A DNA stretch of 59,187 nt from Nemertoderma westbladi (Eukaryota > Xenacoelomorpha > Nemertodermatida > Nemertodermatidae). The translations under genes and the position numbers were made by a program. Every line of letters starts with the position of its first letter. Positions within the stretch are counted from its first letter, which is position 1. Below are positions 21,603 through 32,475 of this stretch, piece after piece. The stretch is from NCBI GenBank assembly GCA_032718475.1, contig JAUCBJ010006530.1, forward strand, positions 1 through 59,187, read 5' to 3'. Under the pieces are notes generated by a model. The model had not been told where the DNA came from, made no database searches, and was given only the letters and a program-made list of their open reading frames with translations.

Positions 21603-22488
21603 ATGAGTCGGTCAGGTGAGACGACACCGACGCGGACCCCGGACGAAGAACTAACGATCCGCGAGGCCGCAACCAGGCGGTACAGGCCCACAACGCCGGA
21701 CCCATCGGTAACGGGTCATCCGGCAGCTGAGGATGAGGGGGGCCGCCTGGAACCTGAGGTCGAGCCGAGAGGAGGAGAGAGCGAGACGGAGGGAGACGGA
21801 GACGAGTCGACACGAGACACGGACGTCGGTACCGATGTCGCGGGCCAGCCACAGGCCGAGGGCGACGGACGGCCCACCGAGACGGCGACGGTGGGGCCGA
21901 CGGTACGACGCCGGACCCGGAGAGACGACGGAGATGTCGATACCGATGTCGCCGGCCAGGCACAGGCCGAGGGCGACGGACGGCCCACCGGAACGGCGAC
22001 GGTGGGGCCGACGGTACGACGTCGAACCCGGAGAGACGGAGGAGAGGTCGGCGACGAGGACGTCGGGGTCTCCTGATCGACTTCGACGGGCCTACAACGC
22101 GACCCGGAGACTACTAGAGGAGGCCAGGAAGGGGAAAACGATAGACGAGGTAAAACTAAAGTCAGGACTAGGTAAGTCGGACAGACATTTATATTATCTA
22201 ATGCGCTTCGGGCAGAGAGAACTAGCCGAGGAGAGAGCAAAAGGGGTTGCCAGCGAACTGTTTGAACTATGGGAATGTGGGAGTATGGAACCTAGCGTAG
22301 CGTCAGTGTACATAGGGCCATACTTGGTCGATGCCCGGGGAGTAAAATTAGTGGGTTGGAGGGGACCTGAAGGGGGCGAATCCGAGGTTAACCCCGAGGA
22401 TTCGGCCTCGTCGGTCGGAGGAAGTTCCGGGAGGCGGGGGAAAGTTAGTAGGATCGGGAAGGCGGAGGGAATCCGTCGTAACCGATAA
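21603..22488 (+). pseudogene. Element 1 gag region, N-terminal part (two frames)
   Basis: The ATG at 21603 opens an Arg/Glu/Thr-rich, disordered frame containing a 111-bp tandem duplication (DVAGQPQAEGDGRPT and TVGPTVRRRTRRD, from about 21836). The frame closes at 22076, but sensible coding resumes one frame over up to 22488 with RLRRAYNATRRLLEEARKGK, KSDRHLYYLMRFGQRELAEE and a VASVYIGPYLVD stretch. A second slip at a G5 tract near 22435 leads into the next frame. I do not recognise a domain; position implies a gag-associated leader protein. Confidence 0.5.
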
Positions 22489-22519
22489 GTCTGCTACATC
22501 CTCCGTAAAAGAAAGACTG

Positions 22520-24004
22520 GTGAGAGAGATAGGTGCCGCGTGCCGTCTCGACCTGATAAAGCAAGGCCAGAGGGAAATGGATAAACAGCTAGAGGAGGGG
22601 AGAATGCGGCTAGAGAGGGAAGCGATATTGATTAGAGAAACCGGAGAGAGGGCTGAAAGGGCTTTGAGAGGCCTTAGGGAGTGTGATGAAATAGAGGAAA
22701 GGGAGTGTAGGGAGCGTGAGGCGAGAGAGGAAAAGGAACGCAAGGAGCGTGAGGCGAGACGGGAAAGTGAACGCAAGGAGCGTGAAGCGAGGCGAAGGGA
22801 GAGCGCTAGGAGAGTAGCAGAGTTGGCTGAGCGGGACGCGCGGGAGTGTGAGAGGAGAATGGTAGAAGCTGAGCGAGAGCATAAGGAATTAAAGAGACGC
22901 CAAAGTGAGCTAGCGGAACATAGGATTAGACGCACGCACGAGCTGCAACTGGTGCGGGCGGGGGCGTCTGAGAGCGAGACTGGCTCGAGTATTTTAGGGG
23001 AGCCAGGGGCCGTGGATACATTTATTAATACCCCACTTACAGGGACCGCACGACAGACCCAAAACTGGTGTGACCGTACGGGCGGGGGGGGGGGGGGGGG
23101 TAATAATGATAATGGTACAGTAGACGTGGTTAATATTAATAGTACCGTATGGGATAATTCTAATCAAACCTTTATTGCAGGAAATACTTTGCCTAGTGAT
23201 AGTAATTTAAATTTAAATCAGAACAATCCTAATATTAATGTAGAAAATAATTCTAATATTAATGTAGCTACACAAAATAATCCAAATAATCAAAATAATA
23301 ACCCAAATTCGAACCTACAAAATAATTTAAGTAACGCAATTACACAAAATAATCCAAATAATTTAAATAATGATCCGAGCCCGAATTTACAAAATAATTC
23401 AAATAGTGTAGTTGCGCAAAGTAATTCAAATGATTTTGTTTCGAACGAACAAATTGATTCCGTTTCCAATATGGGTGCTATTAACGTAAACACGTCGGGC
23501 GTGTATAGCCAGGCAGATGAGGGCCTGGTAGGCCAGATAGTTGGTAGGCAGGGAGCAGAGGGCCTGGTAGGCCACGTAGTTGGTAGGCAGGGAGTGGCTG
23601 GGTTGGGTAGACCCGGCGAGGGCCTGGTAGGCCACGTAGTTGGTAGACAGGGAGCAGAGGGCCTGGTAGGCCACGTAGTTGGTAGGCAGGGAGTGGCTGG
23701 GTTGAATAGACCCAGTGAGGGCCTGGTAGGCCACATAGTCGGTAGGCAGGGAGCAGAGGGCCTGGTAGGCCACGCAATAGCAGAGGGAGAGGCGGGGGTG
23801 AATGGACCCGACCGCGATAGGGTTGATGTGTCGACTAGAGAGGGATATAGTACCGTAGTGAGGGATAGCGAAGTTAGATGTGGCGAGTGGGGGGGGGGGG
23901 GGCTACAGGGGCCCCACAACAGCGAGTTAGCGGCGAAAGGGGGGGGGGGGGCAGAGAGTGTCCCACAGCCGTCAGCGGATAATGCGCGGGCCGAAACTAG
24001 GTAA
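22520..24004 (+). pseudogene. Element 1 gag region: charged coiled coil, Asn-rich tract, GLVGHVVGRQG repeats
   Basis: 494 codons open from a GTG with no fresh ATG, so this continues the previous frame. Residues about 1-145 form a long Arg/Glu coiled coil (repeats of KEREARRESERK type). A G17 run (23084-23100) encodes poly-Gly. Residues about 195-310 are extremely Asn-rich (NNPNINVENNSNINV style). About 23510-23780 is a tandem array coding EGLVGHVVGRQG units. Two further G runs (23889-23902 and 23939-23951) precede the stop, and reading resumes in other frames up to 24145. No enzymatic domain; role presumably structural, as part of an unusually long gag. Confidence 0.6.
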
Positions 24005-24144
24005 ACCGCAACACCCGGTGACGGAGAGCAATAGGGGGATTGCGAGTATCCCCAGCGGCGTGCGACCGAGCAGAGAGAGACAGGTTGACGTCGTGAGGAG
24101 GGCGGACGAAGCGTCGAGCCCGTTCAGAGGAGGGAAGAAGAATA

Positions 24145-26502
24145 GTGGGGTTTAACCGGGAGGTTGACGTGAGATCTCACGAGCGGGAATACTCCACTGA
24201 AAGGAGAAGAAGAGAAGACAGTAGTAGAGGTATCGCCGCGAACGATAGAAGAGCGAGGACGGATAGCAAGCCGTCGGTAGTCGAGATGAGAACGGAGAGT
24301 CAGTGGGGTCGGACTCCGGGAGATTGCCGTCGCCCCGGAGAGATGCGACCTGGCGGGGCGCACTACGCGCCGAGAGAGGGGTACGCGATGTACCGGTACG
24401 AAGATGAGGACAGTAGAGAGGGGGGTCGAAGAGAAACTTTCCGACGGAATACACCTACCGATCGAGACTACGGTAGCCGCGGGGAGGACTATTCGAGAAG
24501 AATAAACTTCGATCCCGAGCGATACATGCAGACTGTAGGACATACTGTAGGCCTTACTGCACATACCATAGGCCATACTGAGAGAGGCAATATAGGCGAT
24601 AGGATAGTGTGGACGACGGGATTAAACCCGGAAGTCGCGGAATACATACCGGCGAGTAGGCCAGAAGCTGATAGGCCTATACCGGTACCGGTACAGCAGT
24701 ATGACTACAGCATGCAGGGACATAACATATACCCTGGGGAGGGGGGAATTATTGCGGATAGGTGTATGGGCCCCAATATATTAACATCAACCCCAGTACC
24801 AAACATACCGGTGGGGGGGGGGGGGGGACAGGGTGACATTCCCCCATCACAATATCAACAATATACCCCGATAGGAGCAAGAACAACGAGACCCTTGGAT
24901 GAGAATAGGTCGTGTGATACAGAAATATGGAGGGGGCCGCTACCCCCGATGACATACCCAAGTCAGAGAAGGTCAAGAAATAGGACGGACGAACCGCACC
25001 AGACAGGAGAAACTATACAGCACCCATCGAATCCATTGGAAGCACAGGCGATGGGGATGGCCACGTTGATCGATGCGTTGAAAACGAGGATCGAGTTACC
25101 ACCCATGGAACCATTCAAATTCGATGGGAGCAGGCCGGAAGAATATCTACAGTTTCGGCGCATGTATAGTAACGAAATACTAACAAAGAACTTGACGCAG
25201 GCGGAGTGCCTTAAGTATCTGCAAGTATACACGGGAGGCCCAGCATACGATATTGTGAGGCAATATCAAGGAATAGAGGGCGGCTTCACGACAGCATGGC
25301 GGGCACTGGATAGGGAATACGGGTACCCGGCCAAGATCATCAGACAGACACTGAGAGGCATAACATCGGGTGGCCTGCAGGATAATCCCGTTAGCATTAA
25401 GACATTTGCTAACAAAGTTGAAAAGGCGCTAATCGTGCTGAAGACGCTAGACGCGCCATACGAGCTCAACGCGTCCAACAACATCACCACGATAGCGCAG
25501 GCACTACCGAACTGGCTGCGCAACAAGTGGAGGAAGATCGCCTTCTCCACTCGAGATAAGAAGGGTGCGGAACCGGGTTTAGAAGAAATGTCAAACTTCT
25601 TAAACTACGAGGCCGAACTAATAACTGACCCAGTCTATAGTGAAGATAGCCTGGGAAAGGGACCGAAGACAGACTACCATAGACCGAAACCAGAGCACAA
25701 TACATCAAACGCACTACCGAGACTCAGGCAATCATTGCCATATGCAGCAACGCAGGGGACTGCAAGTCCACAGCTAGCCGAGGATAAGACAACACCATGG
25801 AACGGACAGGGAAACAATAATAACACGAATAAACATAACCCCAGTACGTCCAGTAGGCTGAATCCATACAATAAGAATAGTAGGGACTTTGGTACAAACG
25901 CAACTGCGATACGCAATGCACTGTATAAAGAGGGCTACGACCCAAAGAGCAAATGCCAGCTACACGCAAATGCGCTTCATCAAACCATGAACTGCAGGTA
26001 CTGGCAGGCGCTACCTAGGCAAGAGCAGATAGATTATGCGTTCAGCAACAAAATCTGCTCGCGATGTGTAATGAGTGGACATAGAGCAAGGGAGTGCAAG
26101 GAGAAGCCAGTCAAGTTTGGTCAAAGGAGAGGCCAAACGATGGCGACGAGCACAGTAGGGGCGAAGAAGAGAGGAACGGTGCTACTTGGAGTAGTACCCG
26201 TACGAGTGATTGGGGAAGGCAATCGATCAGTAACAACACTAATGTTGGTTGAAAGTGGAGCTGCCTTCACACTAGTCGAGGAATGGGTGGCCGAAGAGAT
26301 AGGATTGAGAACGAGGCCAAGCAGAATGGCGGTAACAACCATCTCTAGCAAAGATGAGATCCTGGAGATGAGAACAGGACGGTGCGCAATTGCAGCAGTG
26401 GCACCGGGATGCGACTATGGGGCAACCATCGACCCCATCCAAGTGATAGAGTCAATTAATATCAATGCCAGGCGGCCAACTAACATCGAGGTCAAGCAGT
26501 AA
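24145..26502 (+). pseudogene. Element 1 gag capsid, zinc knuckle and protease
   Basis: 785 codons; the first codon is a GTG inside an already open frame, so the true start is upstream. After an Arg-rich disordered part and a Gly run (G15, 24813-24827) comes the BEL/Pao gag core: PFKFDGSRPEEYLQFRRMYS, then AWRALDREYGYPAKIIRQTL, then LEEMSNFLNYEAEL. A CCHC knuckle CSRCVMSGHRAREC sits at residues 638-651. The protease follows: LMLVESGAAFTLVEEWVAEE, where the catalytic motif is ESG (E703) in place of DSG, a likely inactivating change. The frame ends at an in-frame TAA (26500-26502) with pol-like coding continuing in the same frame beyond it. Confidence 0.85.
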
Positions 26503-26538
26503 AAATTCCTGGACGACATTGACTTCTCAATCCCAGAC

Positions 26539-29500
26539 ATGGACGTTAGGAAGGTGTCCATCATAGTAGGTATGGACTGCCCAACGGCCCACGAAAGAAT
26601 GCAAACGGTCTTCGGCGAAGACAAGCAGAGTGACCCGGTAGCCATATTAACACCATTCGGGTGGACGCTGAGTGGTCCAATCAAGAGCAAGATACCATTT
26701 AGGATGTCGGAGACATCAGGATGCATGTTCGCGGGAACAATACAGGAAATGGGTGACGAGGGAGCAGAGGAGCAGCTTAAAAGACTGCTCAGACAGGATT
26801 TCAAGGGACTGAAAGAAACCGGGGTCGGGACCTCGGTAGAAGACAAACAGGCTTTACAAAGCGTGGAGGAATCGATGACATGCGATGAGGGGCGGTATAC
26901 AATAGGAATGGTATGGAAACTACCGAAGATACCGCTGCCCGACAATAGAGGGATGGTACTCACGAGACTCCGCAAGCTGAAACAAACACTAAAACGGAGC
27001 CCCGAGAAGAATGAGTACATCCACAGAACGATTAAGAAGTACGTCGAGAAAGGATGGGCCGTGGAGTTACCGGTCGACGAGCCGAACACGGACAGGACAT
27101 ATTACCTGCCACTACACGTGGCTTTAGATCCAAAGAAAGGTAAACTACGGATGGTAGTCGACGCATCGGCAAAGACCGACAGAAAATGCTTAAACGACTA
27201 CCTGTTAGAAGGCCCAAACATATACAATACGGGCATAGAGGTGCTACTTAGATTTAGAAATGGGAAAGACGCCTTCACGTGTGACATAGAAGGCATGTTT
27301 AACCAAGTCCGTGTAACGAAAGAAGATAGCGACAGTCAACGCTTCTTATGGTATAACGGCGAGGAAGAACCGCCGATAATACCAGCATATAAGATGGTAG
27401 TACAAAACATGGGGGCCAAGTCGTCTTCATTTACGACGACTATGGCAGTGAGAGACACAGTAAAGGGGAAGGAAGATAGATACAGCAGTAGGGCCGTCGA
27501 TATGATTCAACGCGGCTTCTACGTAGATGACGGAATGGAGTCTGGAAATACGGTTAAGGAGATACTGGACACAGGGCGCGAGGTTCGCAACATCCTAAGA
27601 GGATCCGGCTTTAAACTGACCAAATACCAATCCAGTTCGGAAGAATTTATCAAGGCGATAGAAGACAAGAGACCAGAATCGACCATTGATAATCCCACAA
27701 CAGCCAAAGGGCAGGACATGGCGAACAAGAGAACAGAGTCTCAACAGAAGGCATTGGGAATCGTGTGGAATAGAGAGACAGACGAACTGAAGTATCAGCT
27801 GAGCCAAGAGGGCGCAGACACCCACACGAAGAGGGGCTATGTATCGTATATAGCAAGGATATACAATCCCCTAGGCCTAGCATCCCCATTATTAGTCACG
27901 GGAAAACAGATACTCAAGAGAGTATACAAATTGAAAGATGAGTGGGACGTAGAGGTACCAGAAGAAATCAAGAAACAGTGGAGTAAGTGGACAGGAGACT
28001 TGGAGAAGATGGGAACATACAACCTGCCTCGAGTGTATTTCCCGGATGGGAACATGATGAGTCTGGACCTACACATGTTCTCCGATGCGTCGTTGGAGGC
28101 GTACGGAGCGGCACTCTATTTAGTACAACGAGAGGGGGCTCATAAGCCCAGACTAGCCTTTAGCAAAGCAAAGTCAACGCCGCCAGATTCAGCATCAGTT
28201 CCCAAGTTAGAATTGACAGCTGCGAGACTAGGAGTTAGAGCCACAGCCTACCTAGTGGATACTATTACCAACATAGTGGAGACACACTACTGGACGGACT
28301 CCATGGTAGTGCTTGGTTTTCTACATAACGAAAGGACGAGATACCCGATATTCGTCGCAAATAGAGTGGACGAAATAAGGGCGACCACAGAACTGGAAAG
28401 GTGGTATTACTGCCCAACAGACGAGAAGCCAGCGGACTTGCTGTCGAGGGGCGTAGAACGCCACACTTTCTTGAAGAAGGAAGTATTGTGGCAGCATGGG
28501 CCACAATTTCTGAACGATAAGGAGGCCTGGCCGCCGATGAGAAAGGTGGATCCGGGCTCAGAAGTGGTATCAGAGGGAGAAGAGGGATATTCAGGGGGAG
28601 AAGAGATATACTCCCAGATGGTGAGGGATATTAGGGACGTGCAACCAAGACGAGAACTGTGCGATAACCCGACGGATAAACTCCTCAGCTACAGTTCTAG
28701 TTGGTATAAGACCAAGAAACTAGCGGCGTACTGGAGAGCCTTCGGGAATTTCCTCGCGGGAGTTGGCAAGGACAAGAAGATCAGGACAACCATAGATCTG
28801 GAAGGAGCGGCTAAGGCAATCATCCGCTATGAACAACGGAAGAACTATGGCGACGAGGTGGAACACGTCGGTAACCAACAGCACCTCCGACGGGACAGCG
28901 AGCTGATTACGCTGTCGCCACATCTCAATGACGACGTGATTCTAGTAATGAATTCTAGGGTGGGACACTACAACAGCATAGTCGTACCACCGAAACCCAT
29001 CATCATTCCCACAGGATCGCCAATAGTCCACCAGATTATCTGGGACTCCCACAAATCGATATTGCATGGGGGCACCAACCGAACCCTCACAGAGATAAGG
29101 AGGACCTATTGGGTCAAACAATTGAGGAAGAAGGTAAAAGCGGTAGTGGGGCAGTGCCAGACCTGCCGACGAGCGAAGAAGGAGCGAGCCGTACAGGAGA
29201 TGGCGCCACTACCGGCGAGTAGGGTAAGACAACACAACCCGCCATTTACGCATTGCGGTGTGGACATGTTCGGGCCGATAAAGATCAAAGTGATGCGACA
29301 CACGGAGAAACGCTACGGCATCATCTTCGAATGCAACAACACAAGGGAACTGGGGATAGAACTCGCCCAAGATGCAACTGCATCAGCATTCATTAATGCC
29401 TTAGAAAGGTTTAGAGACCGCAAAGGTGGGACGATTGCAGTGATATACAGCGACAACGGCACCAACTTTGTGGGCGCAGAGAGTGAGATGGCAGAGGCCT

Positions 29501-30138
29501 TGGACATCTTGGAGGGAGAAGAAGTCAGGGCGGCCATGAGACGACGACAAGTAAAGTGGGAGAGAAGGACGCCGTATGCACCACATACACTAGGATGCGT
29601 CGAGAGACTGGTAGGCAGTTCAAAGCGTCTAATGACGAAGCTGATGAACACCCACATGGTCACTGAAGACGTCTTACGGACAGTACTTGCGAAGTGCAAG
29701 GGGATCATTAATAGCAGACCGCTATATCCGGAGAATGATGACCCTGAGTCATTAGACGTGCTGACGCCTAGCCATTTCCTGATGGAAAGGCCAGCGACCA
29801 TCGATATGCGGGGTGTAGACCCAGATGACATACACTCCCGCCAAAGTTGGAAAGAGTATTGGAGGAGGTGGGTCGAGGAATACCTACCCACACTCCATAA
29901 AAGGAGTAAGTGGAGGAAGCCAAATAGGGAGTTAAGAGAAGGAGATCTCGTAATCGTTACGGATGATACTATCATCAACAACCAGTGGCGGTTGGCGAGA
30001 GTCGTAGGCACTTATTCCGACGAGGACGGAAGAGTCTGATCGGTAGAAGTGCGGATAGGTGGTAAGATAGGTGCGAAGGACAGAAAAACCTACAGGAGAG
30101 CTGTGGGAAAATGCTGTCTGCTAGAAGGAGCACCTTAG
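26539..30138 (+). pseudogene. Element 1 pol: RT, RNase H, integrase
   Basis: The frame continues past the TAA at 26500. The reverse transcriptase has FTCDIEGMFNQV (catalytic D near residue 249 counted from the ATG at 26539) and FYVDDGMESG (YVDD 328-331). RNase H follows with LHMFSDASLEAYGAALY (D516). The Pao/A17-type linker leads to integrase: a HHCC zinc region (H838, H843, then QCQTCRRAK), core GVDMFGP (D909), YSDNGTNFVGA (D972) and CVERLVGSSK (E1022). The BEL order RT-RH-IN in one frame is typical. A TGA at 30037-30039 interrupts the last 33 codons, whose reading frame otherwise goes to a TAG at 30136. This copy cannot make intact Pol without readthrough. Confidence 0.9.
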
Positions 30139-30184
30139 TGGAGTTAAAGAAGGGTTTAGTCATCCAAGTTTTGGACTGAGGGGG

Positions 30185-30214
30185 GTGGGATTGAGGGCGA
30201 GACGCCCTTCCCAC
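30185..30214 (+). other. Stem-loop just after pol
   Basis: GTGGGA-ttg-AGGGCG-aga-CGCCCT-TCCCAC: two stacked 6-bp stems with a 3-nt bulge and a 3-nt loop. It lies 47 nt past the pol TAG and could be an RNA structure in the intercistronic region. Confidence 0.5.
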
Positions 30215-30239
30215 ACAAAAATAGAAAATAAAAATAAAA

Positions 30240-30860
30240 ATAATGAGTAAGTACATAGTAGGTACGCAGTTAGTAGGCAGAGTTAGTTAGAGGGTACGTA
30301 GTACTGCTAGTTAGTTAGTTAGTTAGTTAGTTAGGAGGTACGTAGTACCGCTAGTCAGTTAGAGAGTTAGTTAGAGGGTACGTAGTACCGCTAGTTAGTT
30401 AGAGAGTTAGAGGGTACGTAGTACCGCTAGTCAGTTAGAGAGTTAGTTAGAGGGTACGTAGTACCGCTAGTCAGTTAGAGAGTTAGTTAGAGGGTACGTA
30501 GTACCGCTAGTCAGTTAGAGAGTTAGTTAGAGGGTACGTAGTACCGCTAGTTAGTTAGAGAGTTAGAGGGTACGTAGTACCGTTAGTTAGAAGAGAGTTA
30601 GAGGGTACGTAGTACCGTTAGCTAGAGAAGAGTTAGAGTTAGAGGGTACGTAGTACCGTTAGTTAGAGGATAGTTAGAGGGTACGTAGTACCGTTAGCAA
30701 GAGAAGAGTTAGAGTTAGAGGGTACGTAGTACCGTTAGTTAGTTAGAGAGTTAGAGGGTACGTAGTACCGTTAGTTAGAGGAGAGTTAGAGGGTACGTAG
30801 TACCGTTAGTTAGTTAGTTAGAATTAGAGTTAGAGGGTACGTAGTACCGTTAGTTAGAAG
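30240..30860 (+). repeat. Tandem array with GGTAC-GTA-GTACC units, about 15 copies
   Basis: Units of 36-43 bp share 'agagggtacgtagtaccg' followed by variable gttagttaga spacers. Each unit carries a 5-bp stem (GGTAC/GTACC) with a GTA loop. The array fills the gap between pol and the downstream coding region of element 1 and contains no ORF. Confidence 0.85.
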
Positions 30861-31341
30861 AGGGAGAGTAAGAGGTAAAAGGGGTATGTAAGATATAGAT
30901 ATTAGTTAGCAGTTAGTAGGGAGAGGGGGGCATATGAGTACAGCTGGGTAAATCGTGTGGCCACACGACGCATACTGCTGTACTGCATAGGCCCACAGAG
31001 TAGGCCAGAATGTGGATTAGAGAATAGAATAATCCATAGGTAATAGTAAGTAGTAGGACAGTAGAATTAAAATAGATAAATAAATAGAATAGGGCTGAAA
31101 GTTACAAATAATGGCAACACAAGGGAAGTTATTCTAGAACATAATAAAAGTAACGGACAGAAATTGTAAATTATGCTCATTTACTAGCTTCAAAATTAAT
31201 TAGTTATAATTTAGGTTAAAAGGCGCAGTTAAGTAGAAAATAGGCCATTATCGGACCGTACAGAACATCCTAGATACATCACTCATCTGTATTGCGCCTT
31301 GGTAAGGCACCACCTTGCAGGTGAGCAAGTGAGTGTTCGGA
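30861..31341 (+). other. Intercistronic AT-rich region of element 1
   Basis: Non-coding. Near 31313-31322 'caccttgcaggtgag' offers a splice-acceptor-like CTTGCAG just ahead of the downstream coding region, which could be reached by splicing from the 5' leader; no matching donor was pinned down. Confidence 0.35.
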
Positions 31342-32475
31342 ATGGCAAGCAAGTTGATCAGGTAGAGAAAGGCGGAGTCAGGAGGAAAGGAGATACTGGT
31401 GGATTTCACCGAGAGGCATCCGGAAGAGAAGACGAGAGGGTACTACCAGAGGTTGGAAAGGGGTCACGCGGCACGAGCGCTGCAGGATCACTTCCAGGAG
31501 ATGCACGAACAGCGGCTGGTCGGGACCTACGGGACGCCGTCGCTGGAAAACGCGATCTTCCAACACTTCCACTACGTGGTAAAAGGGGACGAGGCGAAGT
31601 TCGGGATTCCGAAGTACCCGAGGGAATCACCGAGGAAGGACTGGAAGAGATTCATAGAGTCCGTCAACAGAGGAGGATATATGATCCTAGATGACGAGGG
31701 AACCGTGGAAGACGAGGCGGGTTCGAGACGAGGATCAGCGGGGTCGGCCAGGACCATACTCCTACATTTGGCCGCGCCAAATGGGGACATCTTCTTATTC
31801 GATCTAGGAACGTATGGGAAGAAGGACGGGCCGAAATTAAACCGGTTACCGAAAGCGGTACAAGTCTTGGTAAGAGAGAAGTCGACGACGAAAGTGGGAT
31901 TGGTGATTCGCGAGGATGCAGAGAGAATCATCGGTCCGGACGCCACCAACCTCCTGGACATGCAGAAGGTCTTTATGGCTATGACGGCACCGGATGGGTT
32001 GGGGGTAGTCGAAAACACAGGCCAATGCGGGGCGGTGGCGATGGGCCAACTCTTGGGGCTCATGTGCCACAAACCGATGGACTGGGGAAAGTTCAGGGAA
32101 GAATACGGAGCGGAATTAGCGAACTCGCTAAAGTGGGGAGCAAGACCGGGAAAGCAAGAGGTATATCAATTCCGCAGAGGAGCGATAAAGGTATATCAGA
32201 AGCGATATATCCTACATGAAGATTGGATGATGATAAGTTTGCTTAACTTATTTATGACCGTGGTTATCGAGAGGGAACCAGGGGCATTTCTGTTATCGGG
32301 ATCACCCTTAAGCTACAGGAGAGCCTTTAAGACGGCCTTTGACGGTCTGGTAGACCACCCGGGGCTGAAGGGTGAGTCGGTGTACTACAACAGCCGGCAT
32401 CTGGTAGACGGGGAGACAGATACGCCGTATCAGAGATGGGAGCAGCTAGAAACGGATAGACGAGAAGCAAAGTGA
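31342..32475 (+). pseudogene. Element 1 downstream ORF, part 1: DEDD (RNase D/WRN-like) exonuclease-like domain
   Basis: The only nearby ATG in frame is at 31342, followed by an in-frame TAG at 31363; an open stretch of 358 codons runs from 31399 to the TGA at 32473. The central part matches the DnaQ/RNase D fold layout: MILDDEGT (D98-x-E100, ExoI), strands TILLHLAAPNGDIFLFDLG, then TKVGLVIREDAERI (D173, ExoII), NLLDMQKVFMAM, and a helix with YILHEDWMMISLLNLF (Y270, D275; ExoIII-like but spaced Y-x4-D where Y-x3-D is usual). Such enzymes degrade RNA or DNA from the 3' end. It occupies the slot where some BEL/Pao elements keep env. The assignment is from motif order by eye. Confidence 0.55.

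Noticed and set aside
21529-22240. Minus-strand Arg/Ser/Pro-rich ORFs
   Set aside because: GC-rich codon composition of the sense gag frame keeps the antisense open; no domain.
23290-23919. Minus-strand Pro-rich ORFs over the gag region
   Set aside because: Antisense shadows of the GLVGHVVGRQG repeats, with no independent signal.
26500-26502. Programmed gag-pol readthrough at the TAA
   Set aside because: BEL/Pao usually have one gag-pol frame and this copy has other lesions; without sibling copies a mutation is the simpler view.
30240-30860. Regularly spaced repeats resembling a CRISPR array
   Set aside because: Spacers are near-identical GTTAG-type sequence, the setting is a eukaryotic retrotransposon and no cas genes exist.
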